A stretch of DNA of 64,000 bases from CBDHFQ01 sp965262565 (GCA_965262565.1 CBDHFQ010000029.1:372001-436000), one strand, 5' to 3'; counted from the stretch's first letter, positions 43,305-52,574 are shown. Translations and numbers: made by a program. Notes: generated by a model from the sequence alone, not told the origin.

Positions 43305-44474
43305 TTACATGGTTCTAAGTATGTTGGTCGCCTCCATAAGGGTTTCATCTTTCTTGGCAAAGCAAAACCGTACAATCTGATTATGTGAAGCTTTTTTCTG
43401 ATGTTCTGGAATATAGAAGGCAGAAATAGGAATACAGGCCACGCCTTTTTCCTGTGTGAGGAAATGTGAAAAGCTAACATCATCCATATCAGAAATGTTG
43501 TTGTAGCGCATTAATTGAAAATAAGTTCCTTTTGATGGGATGGGCTCAAATCGGCTTTCTCGCATTTCAGATAAAAACAGATCCCTTTTACGTTGATAGA
43601 AATGCTTTAAGTCGATCAACTTTTGTAAATGATCCTCTAAATAGGCTGCTATGGCATATTGGAACGGAGTACTAACAGCAAATGTAACAAACTGGTGAAG
43701 TTTCCTGAATTCTGAACTGATAGCTTTAGGAGCCATACAATATCCGATTTTCCAGCCTGTAGCGTGAAGAGATTTTCCAAAGGACCCGATGACCATACTT
43801 TTCTGGGCAATAGCAGGGACTGATGATAAACTCAGATGAGGCTTTCCATCAAATACCATATGTTCATATACTTCATCGCTAATAAATAATAAGTCATGAT
43901 TCAGGGCTATATGGGTTAATTGATCTAGATCATTTTTTGTGAGAATGCTCCCTGTCGGATTATGTGGGGAGTTAAGCATAATAGCCGTAGTTCTTGGACT
44001 GATATGCGCCTTTACTTCCTCCCAATCAATCTCAAATTCTGGCGGTGGTAAGGTGAGACATATGGCCTTTCCATGTAGCATATTGATGATGGGGAGATAC
44101 GCCTCATAAAATGGTTCGAACATGATGACTTCATCTCCGGGATGAACTACTAAAGAAAGGGCACAATATAAAGCTTCGGAAGCACCCGAGGTAATGGTGA
44201 TTTCTGTATCGGGATCATAGCTGGACCGATAAATAGTGCTCATCATGTCGGCGATGGCTTGTTGGAGATGAGGAACCCCTGGCATAGGTGCATACTGATT
44301 TTTTCCATCTCGCATGAATTTATTAACTAAATCAGTAAGAATGGGATCACAGGAAAAATCGGGAAATCCCTGTGAAAGGTTAATGGCCTTGTAGTCAAGA
44401 GCCATTGCAGACATCACAGTAAAGATAGAAGTACCTACCTGAGGTAATTTTGAGCGTAAAATCGTAGAATCCAT
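43305..44474 (-). CDS. Class I/II pyridoxal-phosphate aminotransferase (methionine aminotransferase/YbdL-like)
   Basis: 389 residues from the ATG at 44474 (MDSTILRSKLPQVGTSIFTVMSAMA), where homology begins; upstream in-frame codons overlap the rpsA promoter. Landmarks: INLSQGFPDFSCDPIL, TSGASEALYCALSL, LNSPHNPTGSILT, FISDEVYEHMVFDG, and VIGSFGKSLHATGWKIGY with the PLP-binding Lys in SFGK. The family acts on methionine, glutamine or aromatic amino acids with a 2-oxo acid. Divergent from rpsA with 92 bp between starts. Confidence 0.9.
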   Translation of the reverse strand: MDSTILRSKLPQVGTSIFTVMSAMALDYKAINLSQGFPDFSCDPILTDLVNKFMRDGKNQYAPMPGVPHLQQAIADMMSTIYRSSYDPDTEITITSGASEALYCALSLVVHPGDEVIMFEPFYEAYLPIINMLHGKAICLTLPPPEFEIDWEEVKAHISPRTTAIMLNSPHNPTGSILTKNDLDQLTHIALNHDLLFISDEVYEHMVFDGKPHLSLSSVPAIAQKSMVIGSFGKSLHATGWKIGYCMAPKAISSEFRKLHQFVTFAVSTPFQYAIAAYLEDHLQKLIDLKHFYQRKRDLFLSEMRESRFEPIPSKGTYFQLMRYNNISDMDDVSFSHFLTQEKGVACIPISAFYIPEHQKKASHNQIVRFCFAKKDETLMEATNILRTM

Positions 44475-44493
44475 ACGTTGATTATAGGGATTT

Positions 44494-44526
44494 TTTGGCA
44501 ATAAATACAATTTATCATTACCTTTG
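44494..44526 (+). promoter_or_regulatory. Promoter of rpsA
   Basis: TTTG at 44494-44497 (-33) and TACCTTTG at 44519-44526 (-7) are separated by 21 bp and match the Bacteroidota consensus fully. The leader is about 35 nt, with a small CAAC/GTTG hairpin and an AAAGGAG-type ribosome-binding site before the start codon. Confidence 0.75.
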
Positions 44527-44566
44527 CATCCGCTCAACAAAGTTGTGCAGAAAGGAGACTGTATAC

Positions 44567-46759
44567 ATGACAGAAGAGACTGAAAAGATTTTACAGGAAC
44601 AAACAACAGAAACAAGCCTTCCCGAAGTTGAGGAACAAGCCAAGGGAAAAGACTCAGAATTAGTTCAGGATGCTCAGCAAAGTAATAATGCTAACGAGCA
44701 GCTATCGGAGGAACGTGTGCCTAATGATTCACATGAACATGAGAATCAAGCAAATGCTCAGGATGAATTAACTTCATCAAAAGAGGGAGAGCTAGCAGAA
44801 GGCACCGAAAATGGTCAGGGTGGACATCCTGAGCAGAAGGAAGAAGTTTCATTTCTGGATAAGCCTACTCCAGAAGTGCCTGATATTCTCAAAAAGCTTG
44901 AAAACCAGCCTGAATCTAATGATGAGGAAACCTGGTGGATGGATGAAGATGATTACACCGAGAGACAGCGCGATGAATGGGAAAAGTTGTACACTAGTAC
45001 ATTGAGGGAATTTAACGAAAATGAAATCGTTAAGGGCCGCATTGTGAGTATAGGCGATAAAGAGGTGGTATTAAATGTAGGTTTCAAATCAGAAGGTGTT
45101 GTTCCTATATCTGAGTTCCGTGATATAGAGGATGTAAAGCCCGGCATCGAAGTGGAAGTATTTATAGAAAGTGTCGAAGATCAGGATGGTCAGCTTATAC
45201 TTTCTCGAAAAAGAGCTAAAAGTTTACGCTCCTGGGAGCGTATTAATGCTTCTATGGAAGATGATCTTATTTTGCAGGGACATGTTATGAGAAGAACCAA
45301 AGGGGGATTCGTTGTGGATATCGATGGCATTGAAGCATTCCTTCCCGGTTCTCAAATAGATGTGAAACCAGTTAGAGATTTCGATATTTATGTAGGGAGA
45401 ACCATGGAGTTCAAGGTCGTGAAAATCAACCATGCCTATGAAAATGTGGTTGTGTCACACAAGGTGCTTATCGAAGAAAAGCTAGAAGAGCAGCGTAAAG
45501 AAATTCTCCAAAATCTTGAAAAAGGTCAGGTACTGGAAGGTACAGTGAAAAACATGACCAACTTTGGTGTGTTCATAGATCTGGGAGGGGTAGATGGCCT
45601 GCTTCACATTACTGATATCTCCTGGGGTAGAATCAACCATCCAGAGGAAGTATTAGAATTGGATGAGAAGGTAAATATCGTAGTGTTGGACTTCGACGAT
45701 GCGAAGAAACGTATCAGTCTGGGAATGAAACAGCTTACACCTCACCCATGGGATTCCTTACCAGAAACAATTTCAGAAAGCTCTACTGTTAAAGGTAAAG
45801 TCGTTACGGTTGCAGATTATGGGATTTTCCTTGAAATTCTACCTGGGGTAGAAGGATTAGTTCATACCAGTGAAATGACATGGTCTCAGCATACGAAAAA
45901 TCCTATAGATACATTTAAAGTTGGAGATGAACTGGAGGCTGTCGTTTTGAACATTGACAGAGAAGAAAGAAAAATGTCTCTAGGCTTGAAGCAACTTCAG
46001 GAGGATCCTTGGGCAAGAATCGGAGAAAAATATCCAATTAATAGTAAGCATACCGGGCTGGTGAGAAATATGACAAACTATGGATTATTTGTCGAATTAG
46101 AAGAGGGGGTAGATGGTCTGGTACATATTTCTGATCTTTCCTGGACAAAAAAGTTTAGTCATCCTTCCGAATATGTGAAAGTAGAGGAAAACCTAGATGT
46201 GATTGTCCTTGATATTGATAAAGATAACCGAAGGTTGAGTTTGGGGCATAAGCAGCTGACAGAAGATGTCTGGGAGACATTTGCTTCTATATTTACTATA
46301 GGATCTCAGCATCAAGGTACTATCAAGAAAATAGATAGTAAGGGTGCAACCATTGAATTGGAATATGGAGTGGAGGGAATTGTTCCTTACAAGCATTTAA
46401 AAGTGGAAGAAGGGAAGCCGGAACTTAAAGTAGATGATGCAGCTTCATTCATAGTGATTGAATTTAATAAAGATGCCAAGCGTCTGGTACTTTCTCATAC
46501 CAAAGTTTGGAAGCAGGAGAAGGAAGCTAAGAAGGAACCGCCTAAGAAAAGAGCGAAATCATCGAGCCAAACTCCTTCATCAGCTAAGGCGAGCACTACC
46601 ACTCTTGGAGAATTAGATGTTCTTGCCAAGCTTAAGCTGCAGATGGAGGCGGAAGAACAAAAAGATGGTACCCCTTCCAAAGAGAAAAGCCAAAAAGCTC
46701 CCATAGACGCAGAGCCTGAAGTAATTGAAGATGAAGAACCTTCAGGAGAAGAAGAATAG
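44567..46759 (+). CDS. rpsA: Ribosomal protein S1 with long acidic N-terminal extension
   Basis: 730 residues from the ATG at 44567, preceded by AAAGGAG; an upstream in-frame start overlaps the promoter. Residues 1 to about 150 are acidic, Gln/Asn/Glu-rich and probably disordered. Six S1 RNA-binding domains follow, opening GRIVSIGDKEVVLNVGFKSE, GHVMRRTKGGFVVDIDG, GTVKNMTNFGVFIDLGG, GKVVTVADYGIFLEILPG, GLVRNMTNYGLFVELEEG and GTIKKIDSKGATIELEYG. Domains 3-5 are the most alike. A Lys/Ser/Glu-rich tail closes the protein. Known role: binding mRNA on the 30S subunit. Both tails exceed the E. coli form; in a phylum with weak Shine-Dalgarno use this may matter for initiation (inference). Confidence 0.93.
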   Translation: MTEETEKILQEQTTETSLPEVEEQAKGKDSELVQDAQQSNNANEQLSEERVPNDSHEHENQANAQDELTSSKEGELAEGTENGQGGHPEQKEEVSFLDKPTPEVPDILKKLENQPESNDEETWWMDEDDYTERQRDEWEKLYTSTLREFNENEIVKGRIVSIGDKEVVLNVGFKSEGVVPISEFRDIEDVKPGIEVEVFIESVEDQDGQLILSRKRAKSLRSWERINASMEDDLILQGHVMRRTKGGFVVDIDGIEAFLPGSQIDVKPVRDFDIYVGRTMEFKVVKINHAYENVVVSHKVLIEEKLEEQRKEILQNLEKGQVLEGTVKNMTNFGVFIDLGGVDGLLHITDISWGRINHPEEVLELDEKVNIVVLDFDDAKKRISLGMKQLTPHPWDSLPETISESSTVKGKVVTVADYGIFLEILPGVEGLVHTSEMTWSQHTKNPIDTFKVGDELEAVVLNIDREERKMSLGLKQLQEDPWARIGEKYPINSKHTGLVRNMTNYGLFVELEEGVDGLVHISDLSWTKKFSHPSEYVKVEENLDVIVLDIDKDNRRLSLGHKQLTEDVWETFASIFTIGSQHQGTIKKIDSKGATIELEYGVEGIVPYKHLKVEEGKPELKVDDAASFIVIEFNKDAKRLVLSHTKVWKQEKEAKKEPPKKRAKSSSQTPSSAKASTTTLGELDVLAKLKLQMEAEEQKDGTPSKEKSQKAPIDAEPEVIEDEEPSGEEE

Positions 46760-46785
46760 GTCTTTATCTTAGACAAATATTTAGT

Positions 46786-46818
46786 GAGGATGGCTTCTAA
46801 ATAGCCATCCTCTTTTTT
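46786..46818 (+). terminator. Terminator of rpsA
   Basis: Perfect 10-bp stem GAGGATGGCT (46786-46795) with AGCCATCCTC (46803-46812), 7-base loop and six T. Shares the GAGGAT core with the other terminators. Confidence 0.9.
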
Positions 46819-46948
46819 ATATTATTTTTTGAGTATTAGGGCATAGTCCTGGGATGATGGAGGATCCTATGAAAAGTCAAATATCCATCACATGCTAAGC
46901 TTATGGTGAAAATTCTTGACAGTAGCTTTAGGTGGCTTTCTTAGAGCA

Positions 46949-47596
46949 TTATTCTTTCGCTATGCTTGTTTCCTGCGCTAACAGATAATTTATATGGTTT
47001 GCTAATACATTAATGGCTTTGTACATATGCTTATTATTCGGAATAATCACATCACACGTATTTCGAACGGGAGCCACAAATTTATAATACATAGGAGCTA
47101 CAAACTTTTCATAACCCTTTAATATGTGATGAATAGCGTATCCTCTTTCTGCATAATCTCGTTTGATTCTCCTGCTTAACCTGATGTGTTCTTCCGCTTC
47201 GACAAAAATTTTTAGATCAATAAGCTTTGCTACCTTTTCTAAATGGAAGATAAATAAGCCTTCTACCAGGATAACTTTCGTAGGATTATAATCAAGTATT
47301 TTAGGTGTTGCGTTTTCCTTTTCAAAGGTGTATTCTAATCTTTGAACCTTAATCCCATGGATGAGTTTTTGTAAGTCATTAAAAAGTTCATCCAACATTA
47401 CAGAGTCGGGATGATCAAAATTGATTAACCCTTCTTCATCTCTGGGTTGTTCCTCAAGTCTTTTATAATAGTTGTCCTGGGAAATGAGCGTCACATCCTG
47501 GTGGGGCAGATGACTGATCAATTGCCTGAGAAGAAAAGATTTGCCTGATGCGCTACCTCCACAGATACCTATAATGTAAGGTTTAGCAGTGATCAT
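46949..47596 (-). CDS. udk: Uridine kinase
   Basis: 215 residues from the ATG at 47596, one base after the rdgB stop; longer upstream frames read through rdgB and are not real. P-loop GICGGSASGKSFLL, LISQDNYYKRL, INFDHPDSVMLDE (uridine pocket), VILVEGLFIFHLEKV, and RRIKRDYAERGYAIHHIL with the catalytic-lid Arg residues. Reaction: phosphorylation of uridine and cytidine to UMP and CMP for pyrimidine salvage. Third gene of the operon at 46949-48688. Confidence 0.93.
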   Translation of the reverse strand: MITAKPYIIGICGGSASGKSFLLRQLISHLPHQDVTLISQDNYYKRLEEQPRDEEGLINFDHPDSVMLDELFNDLQKLIHGIKVQRLEYTFEKENATPKILDYNPTKVILVEGLFIFHLEKVAKLIDLKIFVEAEEHIRLSRRIKRDYAERGYAIHHILKGYEKFVAPMYYKFVAPVRNTCDVIIPNNKHMYKAINVLANHINYLLAQETSIAKE

Positions 47597-47597
47597 A

Positions 47598-48185
47598 TTA
47601 ATCCTGAAATGTGGATTGTAAATAAGAGATAAAAGCCTGAATAGCTTTTCCTCTGTGAGAAATGACATGTTTTTCGGCTGCTTCCATCTCGGCAAAAGTT
47701 TTATCAAATCCTTCGGGTAGGAACACAGGATCATATCCGAAGCCATTTTCTCCTTTGGATTGATATATGATGCTCCCTTCTACCTTACCCTCAAAAGTGA
47801 GAAAACTATGTCCATCAAAATAAGCTATCACTGTCCTGAATCGGGCATCTCTCTTCGAAATACCATCCAATGCTTTCAGTAACTTATTTACATTATCACT
47901 ATAGCTGGCGTTAGGACCTGCATATCTGGCTGAAAATACACCAGGTGCTCCATGTAATGCATCTACCTCCAGGCCCGTATCATCTGAGAAACAAGGAATT
48001 TGACTGTGTTCAAAATAGGTTTTTGCTTTTAATTTAGCATTCCCTTCAAGCGTATGCTCCGTTTCTTCCACATCTACATCGATAGATACATCACCTAGCC
48101 CCAAGACGTTTATTTTGTCTTGTAGGATGAGTCGTATTTCTTCCAGTTTGTGTTTATTATTGGTTCCAAATAATAGTTCTTTCAT
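47598..48185 (-). CDS. rdgB: XTP/dITP diphosphatase (RdgB/HAM1 family)
   Basis: 195 residues. LLFGTNNKHKLEEIRLIL, CFSDDTGLEVDALHGAPGVFSARYAGP, GENGFGYDPVFLPEG and SHRGKAIQAF are the family blocks. Reaction: hydrolysis of non-canonical purine nucleoside triphosphates (ITP, dITP, XTP) to monophosphates, keeping them out of DNA and RNA. Its ATG overlaps the upstream gene's stop by 4 bp and its stop is 1 bp from udk, so the three genes are coupled. Confidence 0.95.
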   Translation of the reverse strand: MKELLFGTNNKHKLEEIRLILQDKINVLGLGDVSIDVDVEETEHTLEGNAKLKAKTYFEHSQIPCFSDDTGLEVDALHGAPGVFSARYAGPNASYSDNVNKLLKALDGISKRDARFRTVIAYFDGHSFLTFEGKVEGSIIYQSKGENGFGYDPVFLPEGFDKTFAEMEAAEKHVISHRGKAIQAFISYLQSTFQD

Positions 48186-48688
48186 GGATGCAGTAAAAAT
48201 TTCACTCGTTTGAGGATATCTATAGTTTGCTCTTGTAATTTATCGTCTGAAGTAATTTGACGGATCGTCCTGGTAAAAAAAATATCTTTTTCCTTAAGTA
48301 AAAGGGAAGGGGGCAAATTGGAATACACCTCTTCTTTAAATCCTCCGAAAAAAATCCCTACTTCCATAGGCATATCTGAAAGGTCATAACTTACTTGTGA
48401 TCCTGACATGAGTCCAAATCCCACCTGGGCGGGAGAAATACCAGCCTGAATAATCATACTTTTCAAGCTACTGGTCAATTGCTTGTTTGAAAATTCATCT
48501 TCTTCCAGAATTAAGGCTACAACGGATTGTTTCTTTACTTTCCAGATAATATTCGGACCGTCGTTAAACCGAGAAGAGGTATGAGAAACTCCAGAAGCTG
48601 TCTCAACCGCTGAGCGTTCCTCAACATCAGGAATATGGAAGAATACAGGACCATATAGGCGGAGAATATCTTCGTGAGAAAATTTCAT
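48182..48688 (-). CDS. Conserved-looking protein of unknown function, first gene of the rdgB operon
   Basis: 168 residues, soluble, no signal peptide. Starts MKFSHEDILRLYGPVFFHIPD. The middle (SVVALILEEDEFSNKQLTSSL, then KSMIIQAGISPAQVGFG) is a strand, linker and helix loosely like DNA polymerase III psi subunit (HolD), where a similar block precedes a 'L-x-P-x-Q-V' turn. That resemblance is by eye only and weak. The overlap with rdgB (ATGA) ties it to nucleotide-pool cleaning. I do not assign a function. Confidence 0.6.
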   Translation of the reverse strand: MKFSHEDILRLYGPVFFHIPDVEERSAVETASGVSHTSSRFNDGPNIIWKVKKQSVVALILEEDEFSNKQLTSSLKSMIIQAGISPAQVGFGLMSGSQVSYDLSDMPMEVGIFFGGFKEEVYSNLPPSLLLKEKDIFFTRTIRQITSDDKLQEQTIDILKRVKFLLHP

Positions 48689-48866
48689 GTGATGAAAAAC
48701 AGGGAATTAATCGAAAAAAGCAAATGAGAAATAATAAGATTAGAGATAAATTAAATATCTATTTAAGATATTTCGAATATCATAAAAATTAAATTAAATA
48801 CCATTTTGAACAATGAAATGTATATATTGGTAATTAATATTACATTAGGAATTATTGATCTCCTAT

Positions 48867-51128
48867 ATGAAAATGATGTATCAAAAAGCTGACCTCACGA
48901 ATTGTGATAGGGAATTAATCCATATCATTAATACAGTACAGCAATTTGGTTTTTTATTAGTTGTGGATCTGGAATTGAACACAATATTACAGGCTAGTGA
49001 GAATGCCATTTTATTTTTGAATCTCCCTTTAGAAAAGGTATTACATACATCTATACATCATATTTTTCCTGATGACATTATACAAAAAATTAAGGGTGAA
49101 CTGAATAAAAAGGATGCTTCCTTATTAAGATACTCGGAATTAAAGATAAATGAAAAGACTTTTGAGTTGTTTTTACATCAGCACAAACATTATTATTTAC
49201 TGGAATTTGAAGAAGAATTAGAATCGATTCCCAAGATCGCTAGCCAGGTAATGCTGGCAGAGGCCATCGAAGTAATTCACAAGTCTGATGATATTCCTAC
49301 CCTCCTGGAATGTACAGTTAAAGAATTAAAAAGAATTTCAGGTTTTGATAGGGTGATGCTCTATCAATTTGATAAATACTGGAATGGAGAAGTCATAGCT
49401 GAATCAGTCAGAGATGATTGGGAAGCCTATCTGGGACTACATTATCCCGCATCAGATATTCCTCTTCCCGCCAGAGAAATCTACAAGAAAACCTGGGTTA
49501 GAATCATTTATGATGTCGAAACGCCTCAGGTCCCTATTGTGCCTTATCCTAATCCAATTACTGAAGGCCCACTGGATCTTACCCACTTAGTGATGCGAGG
49601 AGTTTCTCCCATACATATTGAGTATTTAAATAATATGGGCGTAAAATCCACGATGTCTATAGCTATCATTATAAATGATAAATTATGGGGATTGATATCT
49701 TTTCACCATGCTTCCCCCCGAAAAATTAATCCCAATGTCAGGGAAGCCTGCAATTTAATAGGAAAGGTTTTCTCCAGTACCTTAAGTCTTAGAATTACGG
49801 AAGAGATAATGATAGAAGAAAAGCGGGTGAAAGAGGTAAGATTTAAGTTGGAAGAGCAAATCCGTAAATATAAAAATATTGAAAATGGATTATTGAAAGG
49901 AGAAGTCGTTCTGACTGACATCAATAATGCAGATGGAGCAGCTCTTTATGTTAATAACAAATGGTACTTAGTCGGAAACACACCCGAAGAAACAGATCTG
50001 CACGAACTGGCATATTGGATAAAAGATAAATTTAGGGATCTTCTGTTTTACACAGATAATTTATCCTCACAATTTGAAAACGCGATTAATTATAAAGAGG
50101 TAGCTTCTGGTTTATTAGCAGTTGATATAACTGCGGATGAGTTTGATTGTATATGCTGGTTTAAAGCTGAAAGATTGAAAACAGTCCATTGGGGAGGGAA
50201 CCCTGAACAAGCAAAAATAATGACTGCTGGAGGAACCCAATTACATCCCAGGACATCTTTTAAAAAATGGAAAGAAATCGTAAAAAATCATTCAGATCCA
50301 TGGAAGCCCTTAGAAATAGAGAAAGCTAAGAAGTTGGCTAATAACATTCTCCAATTAATTGTAAAGGAGTTTAGCGAACTGAGAGAGCTTAACCAACAAT
50401 TGCAAGAAGCTATAGAAGAAGTGGAAGTCTTTAGTTATGCGATTTCCCACGATTTAAGGGCGCCATTGCGAAGTTTGGACGGATTTGCTGAAATACTATT
50501 AGAAGATTACCAGGAGTTACTAGATGATTATGGAAGAAACCTCCTTGTGGAACTGGGAACATGTGCCAGGGAAATGAACGTAATGGTAGAAGATATCCTG
50601 GAGTATTCTAAAATTTCGATACAGGCTGAAAGAATGCAATTACTGGATGTGCCCCAATTAATTAGGCCATTATTTGAGACCCTTAAAAATGTAGGAGATT
50701 TCCCTAATGCCACACTAAAGTTCAAGCCTATGCCCAAGGCTTTTGGCGATAAAACATTTATAAAATTATTACTTCAGAATTTATTATCCAATAGCTTAAA
50801 ATATTCGAGCCATAAGAATCCTCAAGTTATACTTGCTGGAGGATTTAGTCAGGAAAAAGAAGATATTTTTTTTATCAGAGACTACGGAATAGGAGTAGAT
50901 GAAAAAGATGTCAATCGAATTTTTAACTTATTCGTAAGGATTGACCCTAAAGAACAGTATGAAGGATATGGAGTAGGCTTAGCTTTTGCAAAAAGAATCG
51001 TTCAAAAACATCAAGGAAGAATTTGGGTGGAAAGTGTAAAAGGAGAAGGGGCTACTTTCTATTTTGCGTTACCAAGGTACAAAAATGGAGGAGTATGGGA
51101 CTTAATTAATCATGTAAATAATGAATAA
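48867..51128 (+). CDS. Bacteriophytochrome histidine kinase
   Basis: 753 residues from the ATG at 48867; a TTG four codons earlier is in frame. Residues 1-115: PAS domain with Cys13 in TNCDRELIHIINTVQQFG, the biliverdin-attachment Cys of bacteriophytochromes. GAF domain (about 140-305) with PASDIPLPAREIY at 194-206 and RGVSPIHIEYLNNMGV. PHY domain (about 310-500) with the tongue motif PRTSFKKWKE. HisKA with YAISHDLRAPLRSLDGF, and HATPase with NLLSNSLKYS, DYGIGVDEKD and GYGVGLAFAKRIV. Known: red/far-red photoreversible kinase. Two receiver proteins follow with overlapping genes, so a complete relay is encoded. No heme oxygenase gene for biliverdin is in the window. Confidence 0.95.
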   Translation: MKMMYQKADLTNCDRELIHIINTVQQFGFLLVVDLELNTILQASENAILFLNLPLEKVLHTSIHHIFPDDIIQKIKGELNKKDASLLRYSELKINEKTFELFLHQHKHYYLLEFEEELESIPKIASQVMLAEAIEVIHKSDDIPTLLECTVKELKRISGFDRVMLYQFDKYWNGEVIAESVRDDWEAYLGLHYPASDIPLPAREIYKKTWVRIIYDVETPQVPIVPYPNPITEGPLDLTHLVMRGVSPIHIEYLNNMGVKSTMSIAIIINDKLWGLISFHHASPRKINPNVREACNLIGKVFSSTLSLRITEEIMIEEKRVKEVRFKLEEQIRKYKNIENGLLKGEVVLTDINNADGAALYVNNKWYLVGNTPEETDLHELAYWIKDKFRDLLFYTDNLSSQFENAINYKEVASGLLAVDITADEFDCICWFKAERLKTVHWGGNPEQAKIMTAGGTQLHPRTSFKKWKEIVKNHSDPWKPLEIEKAKKLANNILQLIVKEFSELRELNQQLQEAIEEVEVFSYAISHDLRAPLRSLDGFAEILLEDYQELLDDYGRNLLVELGTCAREMNVMVEDILEYSKISIQAERMQLLDVPQLIRPLFETLKNVGDFPNATLKFKPMPKAFGDKTFIKLLLQNLLSNSLKYSSHKNPQVILAGGFSQEKEDIFFIRDYGIGVDEKDVNRIFNLFVRIDPKEQYEGYGVGLAFAKRIVQKHQGRIWVESVKGEGATFYFALPRYKNGGVWDLINHVNNE

Positions 51129-51585
51129 ACCAGACTTGATTTATGTAGATGACAATTCGCGAGATCGTCTGTTATTGGAACGAGTAGTAAAAAAGTATAC
51201 AACTCTAGAAAATTATCTCATTCTAACAGATGGAGAAGAGTTGGTAGATTATATTGCTTTTTATGATAAAGATTCTGAGAATGGGGTATACATAGATGCA
51301 TATTTCCCAAGCGTTATATTATTAGATGTAAAAATGCCCAAAATTACGGGATTAGAAACATTGGTTGAAATTAGAAAGCATGAAAAAGCTAAATTTATTC
51401 CGGTAGTCATGCTAAGTCATTCTTATTTGACATCAGACATCCAAATGGCATTTGAATTAGGCGCAAATGGCTATCTCGTTAAACCCAAAAAATTTCAATC
51501 ATTTAAATCTCAAATACTTACTGTATGCGAATTTTGGCTAAAAGAAAATGTATTGCCATATAAAGATTTCCAGGACAGAACATGA
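51121..51585 (+). CDS. Single-domain response regulator, first partner of the phytochrome
   Basis: 154 residues, one receiver domain and no output domain. Acidic pocket DD in LIYVDDNSRDR, phospho-acceptor Asp in ILLDVKMPKITG, Ser in VMLSHS and Lys in GYLVKPKKF. This is the RcpA/Rcp1-type response regulator usually found beside bacteriophytochromes. It begins 8 bp inside the kinase gene and ends overlapping the next receiver by 4 bp. It most likely takes phosphate from the kinase and passes the signal by protein contact. Confidence 0.92.
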   Translation: MNKPDLIYVDDNSRDRLLLERVVKKYTTLENYLILTDGEELVDYIAFYDKDSENGVYIDAYFPSVILLDVKMPKITGLETLVEIRKHEKAKFIPVVMLSHSYLTSDIQMAFELGANGYLVKPKKFQSFKSQILTVCEFWLKENVLPYKDFQDRT

Positions 51586-52106
51586 AAAAGAGTATCTTAT
51601 TATATGAAGACAATGATCGCGATGTGATTCTCATAAAACATCACCTTAATGCGCTCCCATATAAAGTAGACCTATTTCATGTCAAGAATAGGGCAGAGTT
51701 TGCAAAGACCCTTTATGAAATTAAGATAGATCTGATCCTTTCAGACTATAATGTTCCTGATTTTTCTGGATTGGATGCGCTTCAATATACTTTTCAGCAT
51801 TATCCTTATATCCCTTTTGTCTTTGTTACGGGTACCGTAAATAATGAAGAGTTAGCTGCTGAAACCATTCTCAGAGGTGCTTCAGGATATGTGTTAAAAA
51901 ATAATCTCAATAGATTAGTAGAGGTCCTCATTAACTTACTAGCCTTATCTGCCGGAAGAACAGAACGAATGGCAAGAGTTTTTAATCAAATCAGAAACAA
52001 TCACGAAACTTTGGACAGACTCGGAGAATATTTGAATCGACTTGATCGCCTCAATGAAACATGGGAGGAGTTTGGCTCGGAAAATCCTGAAGAAAAACAA
52101 CATTAA
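51582..52106 (+). CDS. Second receiver-domain protein of the phytochrome operon
   Basis: 174 residues: a receiver domain (acidic pair ED in LLYEDNDRD, phospho-Asp in LILSDYNVPDFSG, Thr in VFVTGTV, Lys in GYVLKNNL) followed by about 45 residues of helix with NQIRNNHETLDRLGEYLNRLDRLNETWEEF, which may be a coiled coil or dimer helix. No DNA-binding or enzyme domain. Overlaps the previous gene by 4 bp. It may be a second phosphate sink or have a separate partner. Confidence 0.9.
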   Translation: MKKSILLYEDNDRDVILIKHHLNALPYKVDLFHVKNRAEFAKTLYEIKIDLILSDYNVPDFSGLDALQYTFQHYPYIPFVFVTGTVNNEELAAETILRGASGYVLKNNLNRLVEVLINLLALSAGRTERMARVFNQIRNNHETLDRLGEYLNRLDRLNETWEEFGSENPEEKQH

Positions 52107-52160
52107 TTCCTTACATACGGTGCTTCTCTTTTACCAGGGATTGATATCGTTGAAAAGTGA

Positions 52161-52505
52161 TTAAACGGAAAAAGAAGTACCACAACCACAGGTATCGGCT
52201 GCATTAGGGTTATTAAAGATAAACCCTCTGTCATTTAGCCCATGTTGATAATCAACCTCCATCCCCAAAATATATAATTCATGTCTCTTATCTACGACGA
52301 CCTGTATTGAATCTACATGATAGAGGTGATCAAAATCTGTACGCTTATCAAATGTTAACAAATATGACAGTCCTGAACAGCCACCTCCCTCTACACCGAT
52401 TCGAAGAAATGTCTTTTCTTGATCCTCTTCCCGCTGCTGTATGTGTTTAATCTCCTCTATTGCACTTGCGGTAAAAGTAATGACTTGTGTACTAATGTCA
52501 GCCAT
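52161..52505 (-). CDS. IscA/HesB-type iron-sulfur cluster assembly protein
   Basis: 114 residues. The three conserved cysteines are present: VEGGGCSGLSYLL and the C-terminal pair in ADTCGCGTSF. VDYQHGLNDRGFIFNNPNA is the family's beta-strand block. Known role: A-type carrier of Fe-S clusters to apo-proteins. Divergent from mutA. The exact sub-family (IscA, ErpA or SufA) cannot be fixed. Confidence 0.93.
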   Translation of the reverse strand: MADISTQVITFTASAIEEIKHIQQREEDQEKTFLRIGVEGGGCSGLSYLLTFDKRTDFDHLYHVDSIQVVVDKRHELYILGMEVDYQHGLNDRGFIFNNPNAADTCGCGTSFSV

Positions 52506-52553
52506 ATCTCAAATACATTGATTAGTTTGTAAGTGAAACGTAAATTTACACAA

Positions 52554-52561
52554 TAAGTTTG
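52554..52561 (+). promoter_or_regulatory. Candidate -7 box of the mutA-mutB operon
   Basis: TAAGTTTG matches TAnnTTTG 13 bp before the start codon. A TTTG at 52526-52529 is 24 bp upstream, a little far for -33. Confidence 0.35.
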
Positions 52562-52574
52562 AATCTATCATTCC

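Noticed and set aside
47597..47746. N-terminal extension of uridine kinase
   Set aside because: The longer frame runs through the 3' end of rdgB in another frame; homology begins at the ATG at 47596.
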